Shown: one piece after another, positions 23,705 to 35,977 of the stretch
How the letters are laid out: each line of letters opens with the position of its first letter
Position numbering within the stretch: position 1 is the first letter of the stretch
Source: Amorphophallus konjac
Lineage: Eukaryota; Streptophyta; Magnoliopsida; Alismatales; Araceae
Assembly (NCBI GenBank): GCA_022559845.1
Contig: CM040126.1
Coordinates: 125,030,886 to 125,094,885 of the forward strand
Direction: 5' to 3'
DNA length: 64,000 nt
Made by a program: the position numbers and the translations under genes
The notes under the pieces: generated by a model
Database searches by the model: none
Told to the model about the DNA's origin: nothing
What the model saw: the letters and a program-made list of their open reading frames with translations, nothing else

Positions 23705-25503
23705 AGTGTTATTGAGTCTAAATGCATAATTTTACGTTTGCATGTCATCTAAACCAACTAATGTAATTAAGAATCATGTTTAACCCTTAATTTCCAAAAG
23801 TCTTCATGATCATGTTCATAGCCTATCTTGATTCCATATCTTATCCTAACTTTAATGTTCTTAGCATGATTAAAAGAGTAGATCTTCCTATTAAACCTAA
23901 AATTGTTCATCATAGCATGACTTTACTTTATTACATAGTTATATTGATTGAGAGATCCACGATTTCATCTTAAGTCATGTCACATATTATTCATTGTTTT
24001 GAAGGTTTTGTCACCCCGGTGGCATAAACCTTCAGCTTGTCATTATTTTCTGGTAGTGAGATAGAAACACTATTCTTGGTGAAGTTAGGACCCTCCGTCG
24101 GATATTTCTTTTGTCGGGCTGGAACTTCCTTATCAAGGCCTCCATAAGTCTCCGTGAACTTTAGATTCCCACAAGGATGCCGAGCTGATTGTATCACAAA
24201 AACTCTGAAAACCTCTGGAATCCTCATCCTACTGTGTAGGATAGGGTTCGACCGGCCTTTGAACCCATAGAATGAAATTTTGTTCAGGTTCTGTCAGTTC
24301 TATTCTGAATGCAATCTATCCTGAGACCGCGTTCATCTTGCTCGCGGCTATTACCCTGACCACGTTCTGTGAAAGATCCCTATCAGGATTCTTCTGCTCT
24401 GGTCGCGGGCTGTTGATCAACCTTGTTCAATGATGATCACGGTACTATTCATGACTGTGTTTAACCCAGTTTCTCGAGCTTGTTTAGTTCGGTTTGACTA
24501 TGGTTTATAAGTCTGAGATTTTAAATGTCTAAGGTGTTGTTGACCTTATATTCCCCCCAAATATCGTCCATACTACTTATGTCTTGATAATTCCTTGTGG
24601 AACCTCCTTTGTGATATTTCTTGAACATAACCCCTTGACTTCATGTTGGCCATATCTACAAATTATGAACTTTATTAAGGGTTGTGGGTCTGCTGATAAC
24701 CAATGCCAAGTAGGACGGAAGTCCATTCTGTAAACCATGGAAAAATTCTGGGTGTGGCATTGCACCAACCTCTGTTATTCTAGAAATTCTAATACTCTGA
24801 TATTCAATTATTCTGTTAATTGATATTCTGATATCTGTTAATCTATTACTCTATTTTTTTGCTTAAATGGTATTGAAATTCTAATATGTTCTAGCCAATT
24901 ATATAAGTTATATTCATCTGGATCACAAGTTCATTGTCTTATACTGCTATCTTGTCCATGGTTCTATATAGGGATTGTTCCCTTTTCTTTAAGCTTCATA
25001 TCTATCTTTGCCATTGAAATTGATATTGATCACTTCCTTGATTGATAGAATGCATTTATTTATGTTTATGGTTTCTATCATTCATGGCCTAACATTTCAT
25101 TGAATATTGGATAATTGGTTAATCACTTATATTTTGCCTAGCAATAGAGATGTAATTCACACTGAGCATTTTTTCTCACCCAGTTTCTCTTAGCATTTTT
25201 CAGGTAGTAATGATGAAGATGTTCAATCGGAAGGGGAAGGGCAAGAGTGTTGAGTGCTCTAGAGGATCTGTGTCTGTGTCTTTTTTTTTATTGAGTCCAG
25301 TCCTGTAATTTGAGTCTTTTCCTTCTTTTTATCAATGTATGTTTGAGTCAATAATGTGTAATAATGACCTTTGTATTAATAAAATTATTGTGTTTTTTGT
25401 CATTTTCTGTCCTTTTTGTGTCTTGTGGTTTGCTCTAATTATTCATGACTGTTCGCTATCACGTTCTGTGTAGTTTCCGCTGCTGTCGGTTCGGAGCGTG
25501 ACA
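23705..25503 (+). mobile_element. LTR-C, right part
   Basis: Begins with the duplicated AGTGT (23705-23709) and continues the LTR exactly where the left part stopped, ending GAGCGTGACA at 25503. Joined to 13045-14010 it makes an LTR of about 2.76 kb. CGCG-type motif clusters lie near 24320-24445 and an AATAAA polyadenylation region near 25376. Confidence 0.9.
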
Positions 25504-25708
25504 GAAGTGATAAAAGAGCCTAGGTTTGTTAAAACCTTAGGTCTTGACTATAGGTTACCTTAAAAGCTAAATTCATTCCTAATGTTACCCGGTGAGATTG
25601 GTTATAACCATGGGTTAAGTGCAAAAATTGGCCTCGCTAAACAACTTTTACTAGAGTAATTTGTTAATCTTGTATGATTTGTTTTGTAGGGGCTAGATAG
25701 CTAGCGTG

Positions 25709-26662
25709 ATGACGGCTGAGCATGCGCAATGGCGGGAGATGCAAGAGGCTGTTTAGGGTTTGACTCAGGCTCTTCAACAAGTAGCTCAGGGAGGGGTGAA
25801 TCGTGGTGTTGGAGAGTTGCATCGTGATTTTCAGAGTCTCAATCCCCCTACATTTACTGGAACCCCAGATCCCGATGAGGCGGAAGATTGGGTTAAGGAG
25901 ATGGAGAGAATCTTTAGGGTAACGCAATGTTTGGACCAAGATAAGGTCATTTTGGTAACATTCCAATTAGAGAAGGATGCGAGGGCTTGGTGGGAGTCAG
26001 TGGAAGCCACTTTGTCGAATGATCAAGTAGCATGGGTGAACTTTTGGGAGTACTTTAATGATAAGTATTTTTCGGAGAGAGTTCGATAGAGAAAGGCTGG
26101 GGAATTGGCCTCCCTCAAGCAAAGGAGTATGTCGGTGGCGGAGTATGAGGCCCAGTTTTCTAGATTGTCTCGCTACACACCTCACTTGATAGTAACTAAT
26201 AAGATGAAGGCCAAGAGGCTCTTGAATGGGTTAAGGTTACAATTCATGACCCAATTGGCCCCGATGGATGTTCAATCTTATGCCGAGATGGTGGGAAGAG
26301 CTCAGCTATAAGAGGATGCTATGGAGTTGTCCGATAAGATCAACGCATGAATGGAGAAGAAGAAGTTGGGTAATGGCAATAAGAGGCCCAATGATGGTAA
26401 TGGAGTTTCGAATGGCTAGACGTATAAGGTGGAGAAGTGTAAGCATTGTGGGAATGATGGTCATCAATTCGAGAAGTGTCGCTGGAAGATCGGAGCATGT
26501 TTTCGATGTGGGAGCTAGGAGCATAAGGTAGCCGATTGTCCCCATCGTAAAGACCAACCTCCACAGGTGAAGGATCATGAGGAAGCACGGCGTCAAGGAC
26601 GGTTGCAAGCATTGAGAAGGGTGGAGCCAACTGCTGATGAAGTAGCTAAAGGTGCCCCTTAA
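25709..26662 (+). pseudogene. gag: Degenerate gypsy gag, cassette 3
   Basis: The best preserved of the three gag cassettes: it keeps the ATG (25709) and a single reading frame to the TAA at 26660 without indels, but has six in-frame stops, at 25754, 26087, 26309, 26348, 26417 and 26516. The capsid domain has the KDARAWWESVEATL block and the SRYTPHLIVT region; two knuckles follow (CKHCGNDGHQFEKC, and CFRCGS cut by the stop shared with cassette 2). No pol. Loss by substitutions alone, with the frame kept, suggests mutation (for example of methylated cytosines) after a period of coding constraint. Confidence 0.85.
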
Positions 26663-26822
26663 CCTTAGCCTAGTTTTCCTTCCCTTAGATTGTAGATTGT
26701 TTGCTAGCATGCTTATGTGATCTTTTGTGATGTTTGGGAAATAGGACTAGGTACCCCACTATTATTTTGGAAATGAATGTCATGTGAATTTGGAGTACCA
26801 AATTCTTTTAAGTGGGGGAGGG

Positions 26823-29584
26823 TGTAACAACCCGATTTTTATAGGGTTAATTAAATGATTGTAAAATTTGAAAATAGTAAAATATGAATTGTTATAATGG
26901 TAAAAGGAATTATAAGGGAAGATAAATAAAAGAATTGGAAATAACTTTATTACGTATAATTAAGGCTTAATGGGCTAAGAGGCTAAATTAATCCCTAAAA
27001 TTTGGAAATTCTAAAACCTTTATTTTAATGGGCTAAATTGGTTTTAATCTAACTCTAATGGGCTAATAACTTCAACCAATCCCCAATCTACTAAAAGGAG
27101 GTCGAATCTAACCTAAACCCTAACCCTAATTCGAACTAGATAGGGTGGGGGTGTCCCTAGATATAGATAGAAATCAAGATTTTCGGAGTTCTTCCCTATC
27201 TAGGTTTCCTTGACCTAATTAGGACTCTTGGAGGTGTGGAAATCCTATAAATAGGACCCCACAGCCTCCCTAGTCGACCTTAGATCGTGGGAGCAAACTT
27301 TTAGGCATGGAAAATTGATTTAGGAGGAGAATTCATGGGCTTTTCTTCGTGTTTTGTAGAGCCCTCGTTCTTCTTCCTCTTCTTTCTAATCCAGCTCAAA
27401 AGTAGGTGATCTCTAGGGCAAAACCTTCAATTAATGATTCAAAAAAATGCATCTTCATGTCCCCTATCCTCCTGCATCATTTCCCCCAATTTTTAGGGGC
27501 TATATTGCATGAATATCACGAATCATGGGTTGGGTATCGCCGTTTTATGATTCTTATGTCGGAACGCTTCTCTGTTCGTAGTCACGGCCCCTACAAGAAC
27601 TACGTCTTTGAATGCGGTGGGTCGATAGACCGTGACCTGATATTTGAAATTTTATTTTAATTAATATTCCTATTAAGTTCGCATTGCCTCCACTGACTGC
27701 GTTCATGAGAGTTGCGGCACCACTGACGATCGCGTTCTAGCTCAAGTTCTAAGGAACCCTAGTGCCCTGTCCAGCATGATAAGTGAGTGTTAATGAGTCC
27801 TAATGCATGATTTTACGTCTGCATGTCATATGAACCAACTAGTGTAATTTTAAATCATGTTTAACCCTTAATTTCCAAAAGTCTTCATGATCATGTTCAT
27901 AGCCTATCTTGATTCCATATCTTATCCTAACTTTAATGTTCTTAGCATGATTAAAAGAGTAGATCTTCCTGTCTAACTTGAAATTGTTCATCATAGCATG
28001 ACTTTACTTTATTACATAGTTATATTGATTGAGAGATCCACTATTTCATCTTAAGTCATGTCACAGATTATTCATTGTTTTGAAGGTTTTGTCACCCCGG
28101 TGGCATAAACCTTCAGCTTGTCATTATTTTCTGGTAGTGAGGTAGAAACACTATTCTTCATGAAGTTAGGACCCTCCGTCAGATATTTCTTTTGTCGGGC
28201 TGGAACTTCCTTATCAAGGCCTCCATAAGTCTCCGCGAACTTTAGATTTCCACAAGGACGCTGAGCTGATTGTATCACAAAAACTCTGAAAACCTCTGGA
28301 ATCCTCATCCTACTGTGTAGGATAGGGTTCGACCGGCCTTTGAACCCATGGAATGAAATTTTGTTCGGGTTCTGTCAGTTCTGTTCTGAACGCGATCTGT
28401 CCTGAGACCGCGTTCATCTTGCTCGCGGCTATTACCCTGACCACGTTCTGTGAAAGATCCCTATCAGGATTCTTCTGCTCTGGTCGTGACCTCTCGATCA
28501 ACCACTTTCTATGATGACCGCAGTATTGTTCATGATCGTGTTTAACCCAGTTTCCCGAGTTTGTTTATTTCGGTTTGACTATGGTTTATAAGTCCAAGAT
28601 TTTAAATGTCTAAGGTACTGCTGACCTTATATTCCTCTTGAATATAATCCATATTGCTTATGTCTTGATACTTCCTTGTGGAACCTCTTTTGTGATATTT
28701 TTGGAACATAACCCCTTGACTCCATGTTGGCCATATCTGTAAATTATGAACATTATTAAGGGTTGTTGGTCCGCTGATAACTAATGCCAAGTAGGACGGA
28801 AGTCTATTCTGTAAACCATGGAAAAATTTTGGGTGTGACATTGCACCAACCTTTGTTATTCTGGAAATTCTGATACTATGGTATTTGGTTATTCTATTAA
28901 TTGATATTCTGATATCTGTTAATCTGTTACTATGTTCTTCTGCTTAAATGGTATTGAAATTCTAATATGTTCTGACCAATTCTATAAATTATATTCATCT
29001 AGATCACAAGTTCATTGTCTTATACTGCTATCTTGTCCATGGTTCTATATAGGGATTATTCCCTTTTCTTTAAGCTTCGTATCTATCTTTGCCATTGAAA
29101 TTGATATTGATCACTTCCCTGATTGATAGAATGCATTTCATATATATTTATGGTTTCTATCATTCATGGCCTAACATTTCATTGAATATTGGATAATTGG
29201 TTAATCACTTATATTTTACTTAGCAATAGAGATGTAATTCTCACTGAGTCTTTTTGCTCACTCAATTCTCTTAACATTTTTCAGGTAGTAATAATGAAGA
29301 TGTTAAATTGAAAGGGGAAGGGCAAGAGTGTTGAGTGTTCTAGAGAATTTGTGTATGTGTCTTTTTATTTTATTCAGTCCAGTCCGGTAATTTGAATCTT
29401 TTCTTTCTTTCTATCAATATAAGTTTGAGTCAATAATGTGTAATAATGACCTTGATATTAATAAAATTATTCGGTTTTTGTCATTTTCTGGCCTTTTTGT
29501 GTGTCTTGTGGTTTACTGATTATTCATGATTGTTCATTTCCACGTTCCTAATAATTTTCACTGCTATCGATTTGGAACGTGACA
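26823..29584 (+). mobile_element. LTR-D, 3' end of the concatemer
   Basis: Starts TGTAACAACCCG after the polypurine tract, ends GAACGTGACA, 2.76 kb. It has AAACCCTAACCCTAA at 27115-27129, a good TATA box TATAAATA at 27246-27253, CGCG-type clusters (27675-27740, 28388-28520) and an AATAAA region near 29458. What follows lacks a primer-binding site and gag. Confidence 0.9.
27246..27253 (+). promoter_or_regulatory. Probable TATA box of LTR-D
   Basis: CCTATAAATAGGACCCC, the best TATA among the concatemer LTRs, about 115 bases downstream of the telomere-like run. A TATA box at the matching place is seen in the older LTR at 32004. Confidence 0.6.
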
Positions 29585-29935
29585 AAAATTACTGTAAAAA
29601 ATGAGAGAGAAAGTTGTAGATGGTCCCATATTTGCATATAGTGATTTGTGTGGAGTACTGGGACTCGGGAAGGTTTCAGCTTTCAGATGTAGAGAATCTC
29701 AAGTTTTGATTTCGAATTGATGGTTTGTGTCATGTACCAATAGCCTTCAAATTTGACCTCGACTAGGATGCACCGAGAGCCATGGAAGAGTTGTCAACTG
29801 GCTGGCCACCTTCTTCACTGTTGCCCCTGTCGTGTTGGACAAGTATCCCTTGTAATGCATCTTTCACGCCCGAACATTCCTCCTCCACACAACAATGTAC
29901 TGTTAAGGTACGAAAAATACTTGCAGCGGTGTATC
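29585..29935. other. Unassigned sequence after the concatemer
   Basis: No recognisable gene or repeat. Open frames of 64 and 90 codons on opposite strands (29753-29947, 29763-30035) overlap and resemble nothing I know. No copy of it was noticed elsewhere in the window. Confidence 0.4.
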
Positions 29936-31180
29936 CACCCACGATAAGGGGAATAAGATGAACTACGTCATCACTTACAACATCCCTTGATTTTCTCTCT
30001 TTAGCTTGAAGGCATGTAACTTTACGGTGAGCCAATTACTTGGGATACTTATATAGAGAGAAGCAAAAGGTGTGAGATTTTCACCGTATCAGCTTACTAC
30101 CCATAAATAGAATCTATAGGCCATATATGAGTCATGTCTAATAACCATATTCTGTCAGTTCCAACGTTAATTATGTCAAGTCACACAACACAATAACCTT
30201 TACAAGTGAATCACCGATATTGAGTGAAACCCAACACTCTCTCGTTTGATCTAATTTGTCATAATCACATCAAATCATCATCGAAATACGTACATATAAT
30301 ATAATCATATATATATAATTTTGAAAATGACCCTAAAGGTGTGGTGTTTTAGCCTTGCACTTAAAATGAAAACACAAAGAATGTGCGATTTAACTAAAAT
30401 CACACATTGTTCTAGATGATGGAATCTGAAAGATCAAATTAATAAAAAATCAAATGACACAAGATATGGTGGTAAATGTATTCGAATTACACATCACCTT
30501 CTATGTACCGCAATGCCGCATCTTTTCTACAATTGAACACTATATTTGACACTGCATAGGAACTAAAACTTAATGTTCATTTGCCAATCACCACTTAAAT
30601 CACCCGATGGAGAACTATGCGACCACTCACAATATTCCCTAGTTTTATCTGTTTATTCAGCCTGAAGGTATGTAACCTTATGAGAAGTCACAACTTTAAG
30701 TGCTTATAAAGAGAGGAGAGACTATTTTAAGCAATCCAAACCTTAAGTGTGTCAAGTTGCACAGCCTAATAACCTTCACAAGTGGAATATTGATATTGGA
30801 TGAAGACCAGTATTAATTCTCCCATTTGATCCAACTTGTCACAACCACATCAAATCATCACTTGAAAAGGCATACATAGAATTTAATCATACATATGATT
30901 TTTAAAATTACTCGAAAGACTTGATGTTCTGGGCTTGGACCCAAAAATGAACTCTACCCATGCACGATTTAACCAAAATCACGCACTGTTCTAGATGATG
31001 AACTCTGAAAGTTCAAATCATAGAAATTCAAATGACACAAGTCATGATAGTAAATGCATTCAAATTACACACTATCATTCATGTATCACAATGTTATCAA
31101 CTTTTCATAATTGAACACTATATTTGACACTACAAACGAATTAAAGTTTAATATTTATTTGTCGGTCACCACTTAAATAT
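29936..31180. repeat. Diverged tandem duplication, two units of about 0.6 kb
   Basis: Unit 1 (29936-30600) and unit 2 (30601-31180) share a long series of blocks in the same order: CTTGAAGGCATGTAAC and CCTGAAGGTATGTAAC, TAATAACCTTYACAAGTG, TTTGATCYAAYTTGTCAYAA, CACATCAAATCATCA, a CRCACWTTGTTCTAGATGATG-like block, CAAATGACACAAG, TTGAACACTATATTTGACAC and TCACCACTTAAAT at both ends. They are clearly diverged. No protein is evident. Two adjacent LTRs of an unknown element or a local duplication are both possible. Confidence 0.75.
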
Positions 31181-31592
31181 GCATTTTGCCAACCACAATC
31201 TATAATCATGTTGTTAGTAGCCAATAGCCATGCACATCTTACATCATAGTGGAGATGAATAGGTGTGCCGATAAAAATAATCACATATTAAAAATAAATG
31301 GCAGAATACAATGAAAATATAAAATATAAAATTGCAAGCAACCACAAGAACATCGTCATTTTTATACTAGTTCGATCAGTCTCCCTTGCTTTCCCTACGT
31401 CCAGTCCATTGCAACTTACCCGAGGTTTCCACTAACCTTTTACCAAAAGTTGCACCCATTGTTTTCCAGGGTTGGCTGCCCAACTAATCTTAATACGACT
31501 CAACAGATCCTTTCCGAGTGATTTTCTGGGAACCACAAGTCTAACTAATTTTGATCAGGTCTCAACAAACCAACCAGTCACATCAAGTAACT
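31181..31592. other. Unassigned spacer before an old LTR
   Basis: AT-rich start, then a more complex segment. No gene, no primer-binding site, and no polypurine tract next to the LTR that follows. Confidence 0.4.
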
Positions 31593-33800
31593 TTGTAGCA
31601 ACCCGAATTACATAAATAAATGAATATAATCTCTTGAATAAAATAAGGATAATTTTAATATAATTGTTGTAAATTAAATAAAATTTGTAATAATTGTAAT
31701 AGTAAATTGAGTTAATATTAAAACTCTAATCGGTCTTAAAAGAGAGAATAAATCCCTAAAATTTGTAATACCCCGAATCCCTAAATTCTAATTGGGTTCA
31801 ATGGGGTAAAACTTAAGTAAAAGGGATTAAAATCAAAATTAAACCCTAATCCACTTAGATAGGGTTGTTCTCTTTTGAAACCCTAGTCTAATTAGGATAA
31901 ACTCGTGCTAGGTGGCATTGGATTTAGATAGAGTTCAAAAATTTCGGAGTAGAAATTATCCCTTACGAAATAAGCCGAATTAAGACTTTTGAGTCCCTAG
32001 AGTTTATAAATAGAACCCTAAATCTCTTCTACCTTCTCTAATAGTTCATGGAAGAGGCTAGAGGACATGCTAGGATGTGGATTGAGAAGGAGGATCGAGG
32101 GTTTAAGCATCTTCGTGTTATTCTTCCTTTTCTTCCCTAAAACGATTCTAAGGTGGCTATGTGTTCTCTCATACTAAACTCAAATTAATCATGCAATCAT
32201 GGGTAATCGCATGTCTAGCTCGTTTATATACCTTTCCCCCTAATTTTTATTGACTTATACGCATGTATTTTAAGTTCTATGAATGAGATATCATCTTTTT
32301 GTGTTTTCCCTCTAGAATGGACTTTCTATGTGAGATCGTGTTTGTCATAGGTAGTGCGTTCTGAACACGCCGCACCAATAGACCGCGACCTGATGATTGT
32401 GGTGAACATGACGACTGCATTATGTGAGAAATGTGGCCCCTGTATCAACTGCGTTATGTCCCAAGTTAACTAAAACTGTTGATTTTTCAGCTTGTTAAAT
32501 ATATAAATTTTGTGTCAAAAATCATGATTTTTCATTAAACATGTCGTTTGAACAATTAATTGATTGGGTAATTTATATTAAACCATGATAAAGTACTTTT
32601 AAAGTTCTTCCTTTTGAACCTAGGAACCCCTCTCATGCTACCTTCATGCCATCTATCATCTTCATGTTCTTTACCTTCATGAAGTTTGATTTCTTCATGT
32701 GTAAAAGACTTAGATAAAAACATGTGATTAAAGTTATTCCATGCTAGCCTCTATTTTAATTATTTTTTTACTTTAAGATTGGTGTTTTAGATATATTATG
32801 GTTTGATTATTATTTTATTTTGAAGATCATGTCGCTCCGGTGGCATGTATATATTGTTAATATGGTTTCTAGTTTCTCACAAAAGTCCTTTTCTTGGTAA
32901 AATTAGAACCCTCCGATGGTTATTCCTTCTATCGGACTAAAACTTCTTCACTAAGATCTCCGTAAGTCTCCATGACTCATAGATTCTCATATGGACGCTG
33001 AGCAGATTGTACCCTAAAGACCCTAGAAATCCTCTAATCTCATCTTACTGGCCTAAGATGTGACTGAATTGGCTTTTGGAACTATGGAATAAGGTTCTGT
33101 TTGGTTCTGTTCAGTATGTTCTAAATGCAGCGTACCCAGAGACCATGTTCAAGCTTCTATTTCCCTGAAGGCGGCATACCCAGAGATCACATTCTTGGTA
33201 AACCCCAGTTTGAATGCGTCCATCAATCAGACTACATTCTTATTATTGCAACCGTGACTCCAACTGCACTCAACCCTGGTTTTCATGAAACACGCCTGTG
33301 TGATTGACCTCGTTTTATCAAAGTTCTACAAGTCCATGACTAGCTATTTTAAAGTGTTTTGACCGTGTATTAACGTGATTATCATCCCTATAAGTCTTTA
33401 CCCTCCTGGAAATTGAAAATTTCCTTGATGTATACTTTCCTTTGAAGTCTTTCATGAAATTTCTCTAAAGTTCTATACTTAGTCCTCAACTCATTATGAA
33501 CCTTTTAACATTGCAAACTTGCAATTATTAACATCCTTATGTTCTATTTGTCTTCTTCATGCTACTTGAACTTGACTTTCTTTGATCTATTTGGCCATTA
33601 TTTTTATAGAATTGTCTAGTAACTACTTGGGACTTTGGGTCCACATGACAATCAATGCTAGTCGGACAGAAGTCCAAAGATACTTGTGCCCATGAGAGTG
33701 ACTTGTGGAGTGACATTGCACCAACCAACATGCAATATTTGATCTGGACAATTCACTTATATGTGACATGCTTCAATAGATGTTATTCTTGTTACATGAA
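31593..33800 (+). mobile_element. Old relative of the TR-GAG LTR, 3' truncated
   Basis: Starts TGTAGCAACCCGAATTAC like the concatemer LTRs, has TATAAATAG near 32006, and from about 32822 follows the same succession of blocks (GTCGCTCCGGTGGCAT, RAACCCTCCGAYGG, CTCCGTAAGTCTCC, GGACGCTGAGCAGATTGTA, GGACAGAAGTCCA, ATTGCACCAACC). It is far more diverged than LTR-A to -D are from one another. It lacks the last roughly 0.65 kb and stops where another LTR-like block begins at 33801. Confidence 0.7.
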
Positions 33801-35911
33801 TGTTGACACCTGAAATTTGCCATCAAAAGCGACAAGCCTCGTCGAGCAGAGCAAGGGCAGTTAAAAGAAAATAGGTCGGAATAATGACATGAGTATTTTT
33901 GCAAAAGTACCGCAGGCAAAGAAGAAAAGAAAGAAGATGAAAAAAAAAAGAAGAAAAAAACCAATGGTGCTACATTTGCACCTTCACCCAGTATGTCATA
34001 TGGCACCTTCATCAAAGCTTCAACCGGTCGCCCCGACACCAGAAGAGAAGAAGAAAAAAGAACAAGAATTAAACAAGAAAATAAGAGAGAGGTGGGGGTC
34101 CCGTTCGGTACCCCTGCTCGAGTCCTTGCTGACGCATAAAATCTGAACACCACAATATACCATGATATGGCAGAAATCATGGGAAGTCAAGATGTTCCTA
34201 AGGTAAATTGCAGCGGGTTCGACTGTGAGCCCCCGATAGCGAAGAAACAAAAGAAAAGGCCGAAATGGCCCACTTCCAACGTAGTGATGATGGTGCTGTG
34301 TCCAACCACTGTGAGCTAGACTATCGAAGCCTGGATTTCGGTAAGAGGAAAAGGAAAGAAGAAGAAAATAAATGAAGAAAAAGGGGAATATGAGAACAAT
34401 AAAAGAAAAAAAAGAAAGGAAAAAAAGAGAAGAAGAAGAAGAAGGGAGGGGAGTGATGAATTGGCAGTAGGAGAGAAGGTGAAGAAACGAAGAAGGAAAA
34501 GAAAAAAGAAGAGTAAAAAGGGGTGGAGGGTGTATCGGCGGCAAAGAAAATGACAAAGAAAAAAGAAGAAGAAGAAGAAGAAGAAGAGAGATGGAGTGTT
34601 ATATTGGCGGGAGAAGAGAGACAAAAGAACAAAAGAAAAAAAAGGAAGAATAAAAGGAAGGGAAAAGAGAAGAGAAGGGGCTGCCGAACCGACAGCCCCC
34701 ATGTTCTTTTACAACCCGTAACGGAAGCCCCAAAGGCCATCCAATAGCCCCATGCCCAATAGGTGGCAGTGACTCATCCGACAGCCTCCTCAGTCGGCAG
34801 CCACCCCCCATGCTTGAAACGATAGACCCCGATGACCCTCCAGCAGCGTCAACCGACAAGTCCCCACATGCCCCATCTAGCGGCTTCATACCACCTAAAG
34901 ACTCGGAGCCTCTGCTTCCTCCGTAGGCCCGCGGCGCGAAAGGAACGAGCACGCTAGGCGACGTGCTGCCCGTGCGACGCGAGGGAGGAGGACGTGCCAG
35001 TAGTCCACGCCTGTGCGGCGGAAGGAGGAGTAACACGCCAATGGGCGTGCAACTGTCGCAAGGATAAAAAGGGAGAGAGAGCTCGAAGCTCACAGAAGAG
35101 GCGCAGTGTGCAAAGAGGGAGGGTGCGAAGAGAGCAAACAGAGGCTAAAAAAAGAGAAGGGACGTAGCGCTCGAAGAGAAGAAGAAAAGCAGGAGAGAAG
35201 AGAGGAAGGAGAGGTGAGGGAAGGGGGGAGAAACGGAGTCAATGCTCCTTCTCCCCCCTTGGCTATATTTTCTTCTTTCTTCTTCGTATCCCCAAACTAT
35301 GCTTGCTTTGATGTAGTTCCCCTTTTGGGACATGTTCAATGAATATGAATGAATGAAAGCCCCCCCTGTGGGCGATTCTTGGGCTCCAATGGCTACTCCC
35401 CGATCCCCGTGATTGTCATCTATTTTACCCTCCTTTGTCTCTTCTAACCGCCATTTACGTCGCAACTATCGCTCTTTCTATGGGTGTAAACACGAGTCTT
35501 GCAATCTGGAAACGTATCTATTTCCCTCCTTCGAGAACCTGAACTTGGAGCTTATCCTTCCCTGTGGATATGGCCCGGAGAAGAAAGGAAAAGGAGTGGA
35601 GCAGTACCGATGTTTTGGTTTTGGAAGACCCTTTACGTCTGTGTTTCTCTCCGAATCTATGGGGAGGGGTTGTCCCGGGAAAGAGCGAATGCTCTCTACC
35701 TGCTATTTTGTGAGTCCCAAAGGAGGGATAGATCCGGGGCAGGGGGATGGGCCTGCATGCTCATGACTTCTACCCTGCCCAAGTTATAATAACTACATTC
35801 CCAATGATCTCCCGATCCTTTCTTTTGGGTCTTCCTGAACCAGTAATCAACCTCCTTTTTGGCATCCCATATGTTACCCTCTTCAAACCCGGCCAGCAAT
35901 TCCCGACAACA
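33801..35911 (+). mobile_element. Candidate LTR of another gypsy-like element
   Basis: Bounded by TGTTGACACC and CCCGACAACA, imperfect inverted ends of LTR type. It contains a long purine-rich tract (about 33915-34670, AAG/GAA repeats), a possible TATA (GATAAAAAGGGAGAG at 35063) followed by a purine-rich leader, and GC-rich segments. No matching target duplication was found at the two ends and no partner LTR is in the window, so the limits are tentative. Pyrimidine-rich minus-strand frames here (34020-34740, 34599-35093) are composition artefacts. Confidence 0.35.
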
Positions 35912-35972
35912 CCCTATCCGGCAGCCCCACGTGGCTGATCAGGCAACCCGCGTACATGGGTGATCCGGCAAC
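35912..35972. other. Short flank between LTR-like block and gypsy element
   Basis: About 60 bases with repeated ATCCGGCA and GATCAGGCA words; it is joined across the gypsy insertion to 46873 onward. Confidence 0.5.
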
Positions 35973-35977
35973 ATTCG
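35973..35977. repeat. Target-site duplication of the gypsy element (left copy)
   Basis: ATTCG here is repeated at 46868-46872 immediately after the right LTR: a perfect 5-bp match that fixes both element ends. Confidence 0.85.

Larger units (their letters stand above)
5862..29584 (+). mobile_element. Concatemer of a gag-only gypsy element (TR-GAG type)
   Basis: Four direct copies of one 2.7-kb LTR alternate with three 1.3-kb internal regions, each holding a primer-binding site or its remnant, a decayed gag and a polypurine tract, and nothing of pol. Order: LTR-A (5862-7703, first ~0.9 kb missing), gag1, LTR-B (9001-11714), gag2, LTR-C (13045-25503, split by a copia insertion), gag3, LTR-D (26823-29584). 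No primer-binding site follows LTR-D, so it is the 3' end. Plant LTR elements that encode only GAG are known as TR-GAG elements. Sharing of LTRs in tandem suggests unequal LTR-LTR recombination. gag, polypurine tract and LTR start match the chromovirus at 35978-46867. Confidence 0.85.

Noticed and set aside
34020..35093. Long minus-strand frames rich in S, F and L
   Set aside because: They lie opposite purine-rich low-complexity DNA; composition alone keeps them open and no domain is visible.
33801..35911. Confident solo LTR with target duplication
   Set aside because: The ends look LTR-like but the flanking five bases (ATGAA and CCCTA) do not match, so only a low-confidence call was kept.
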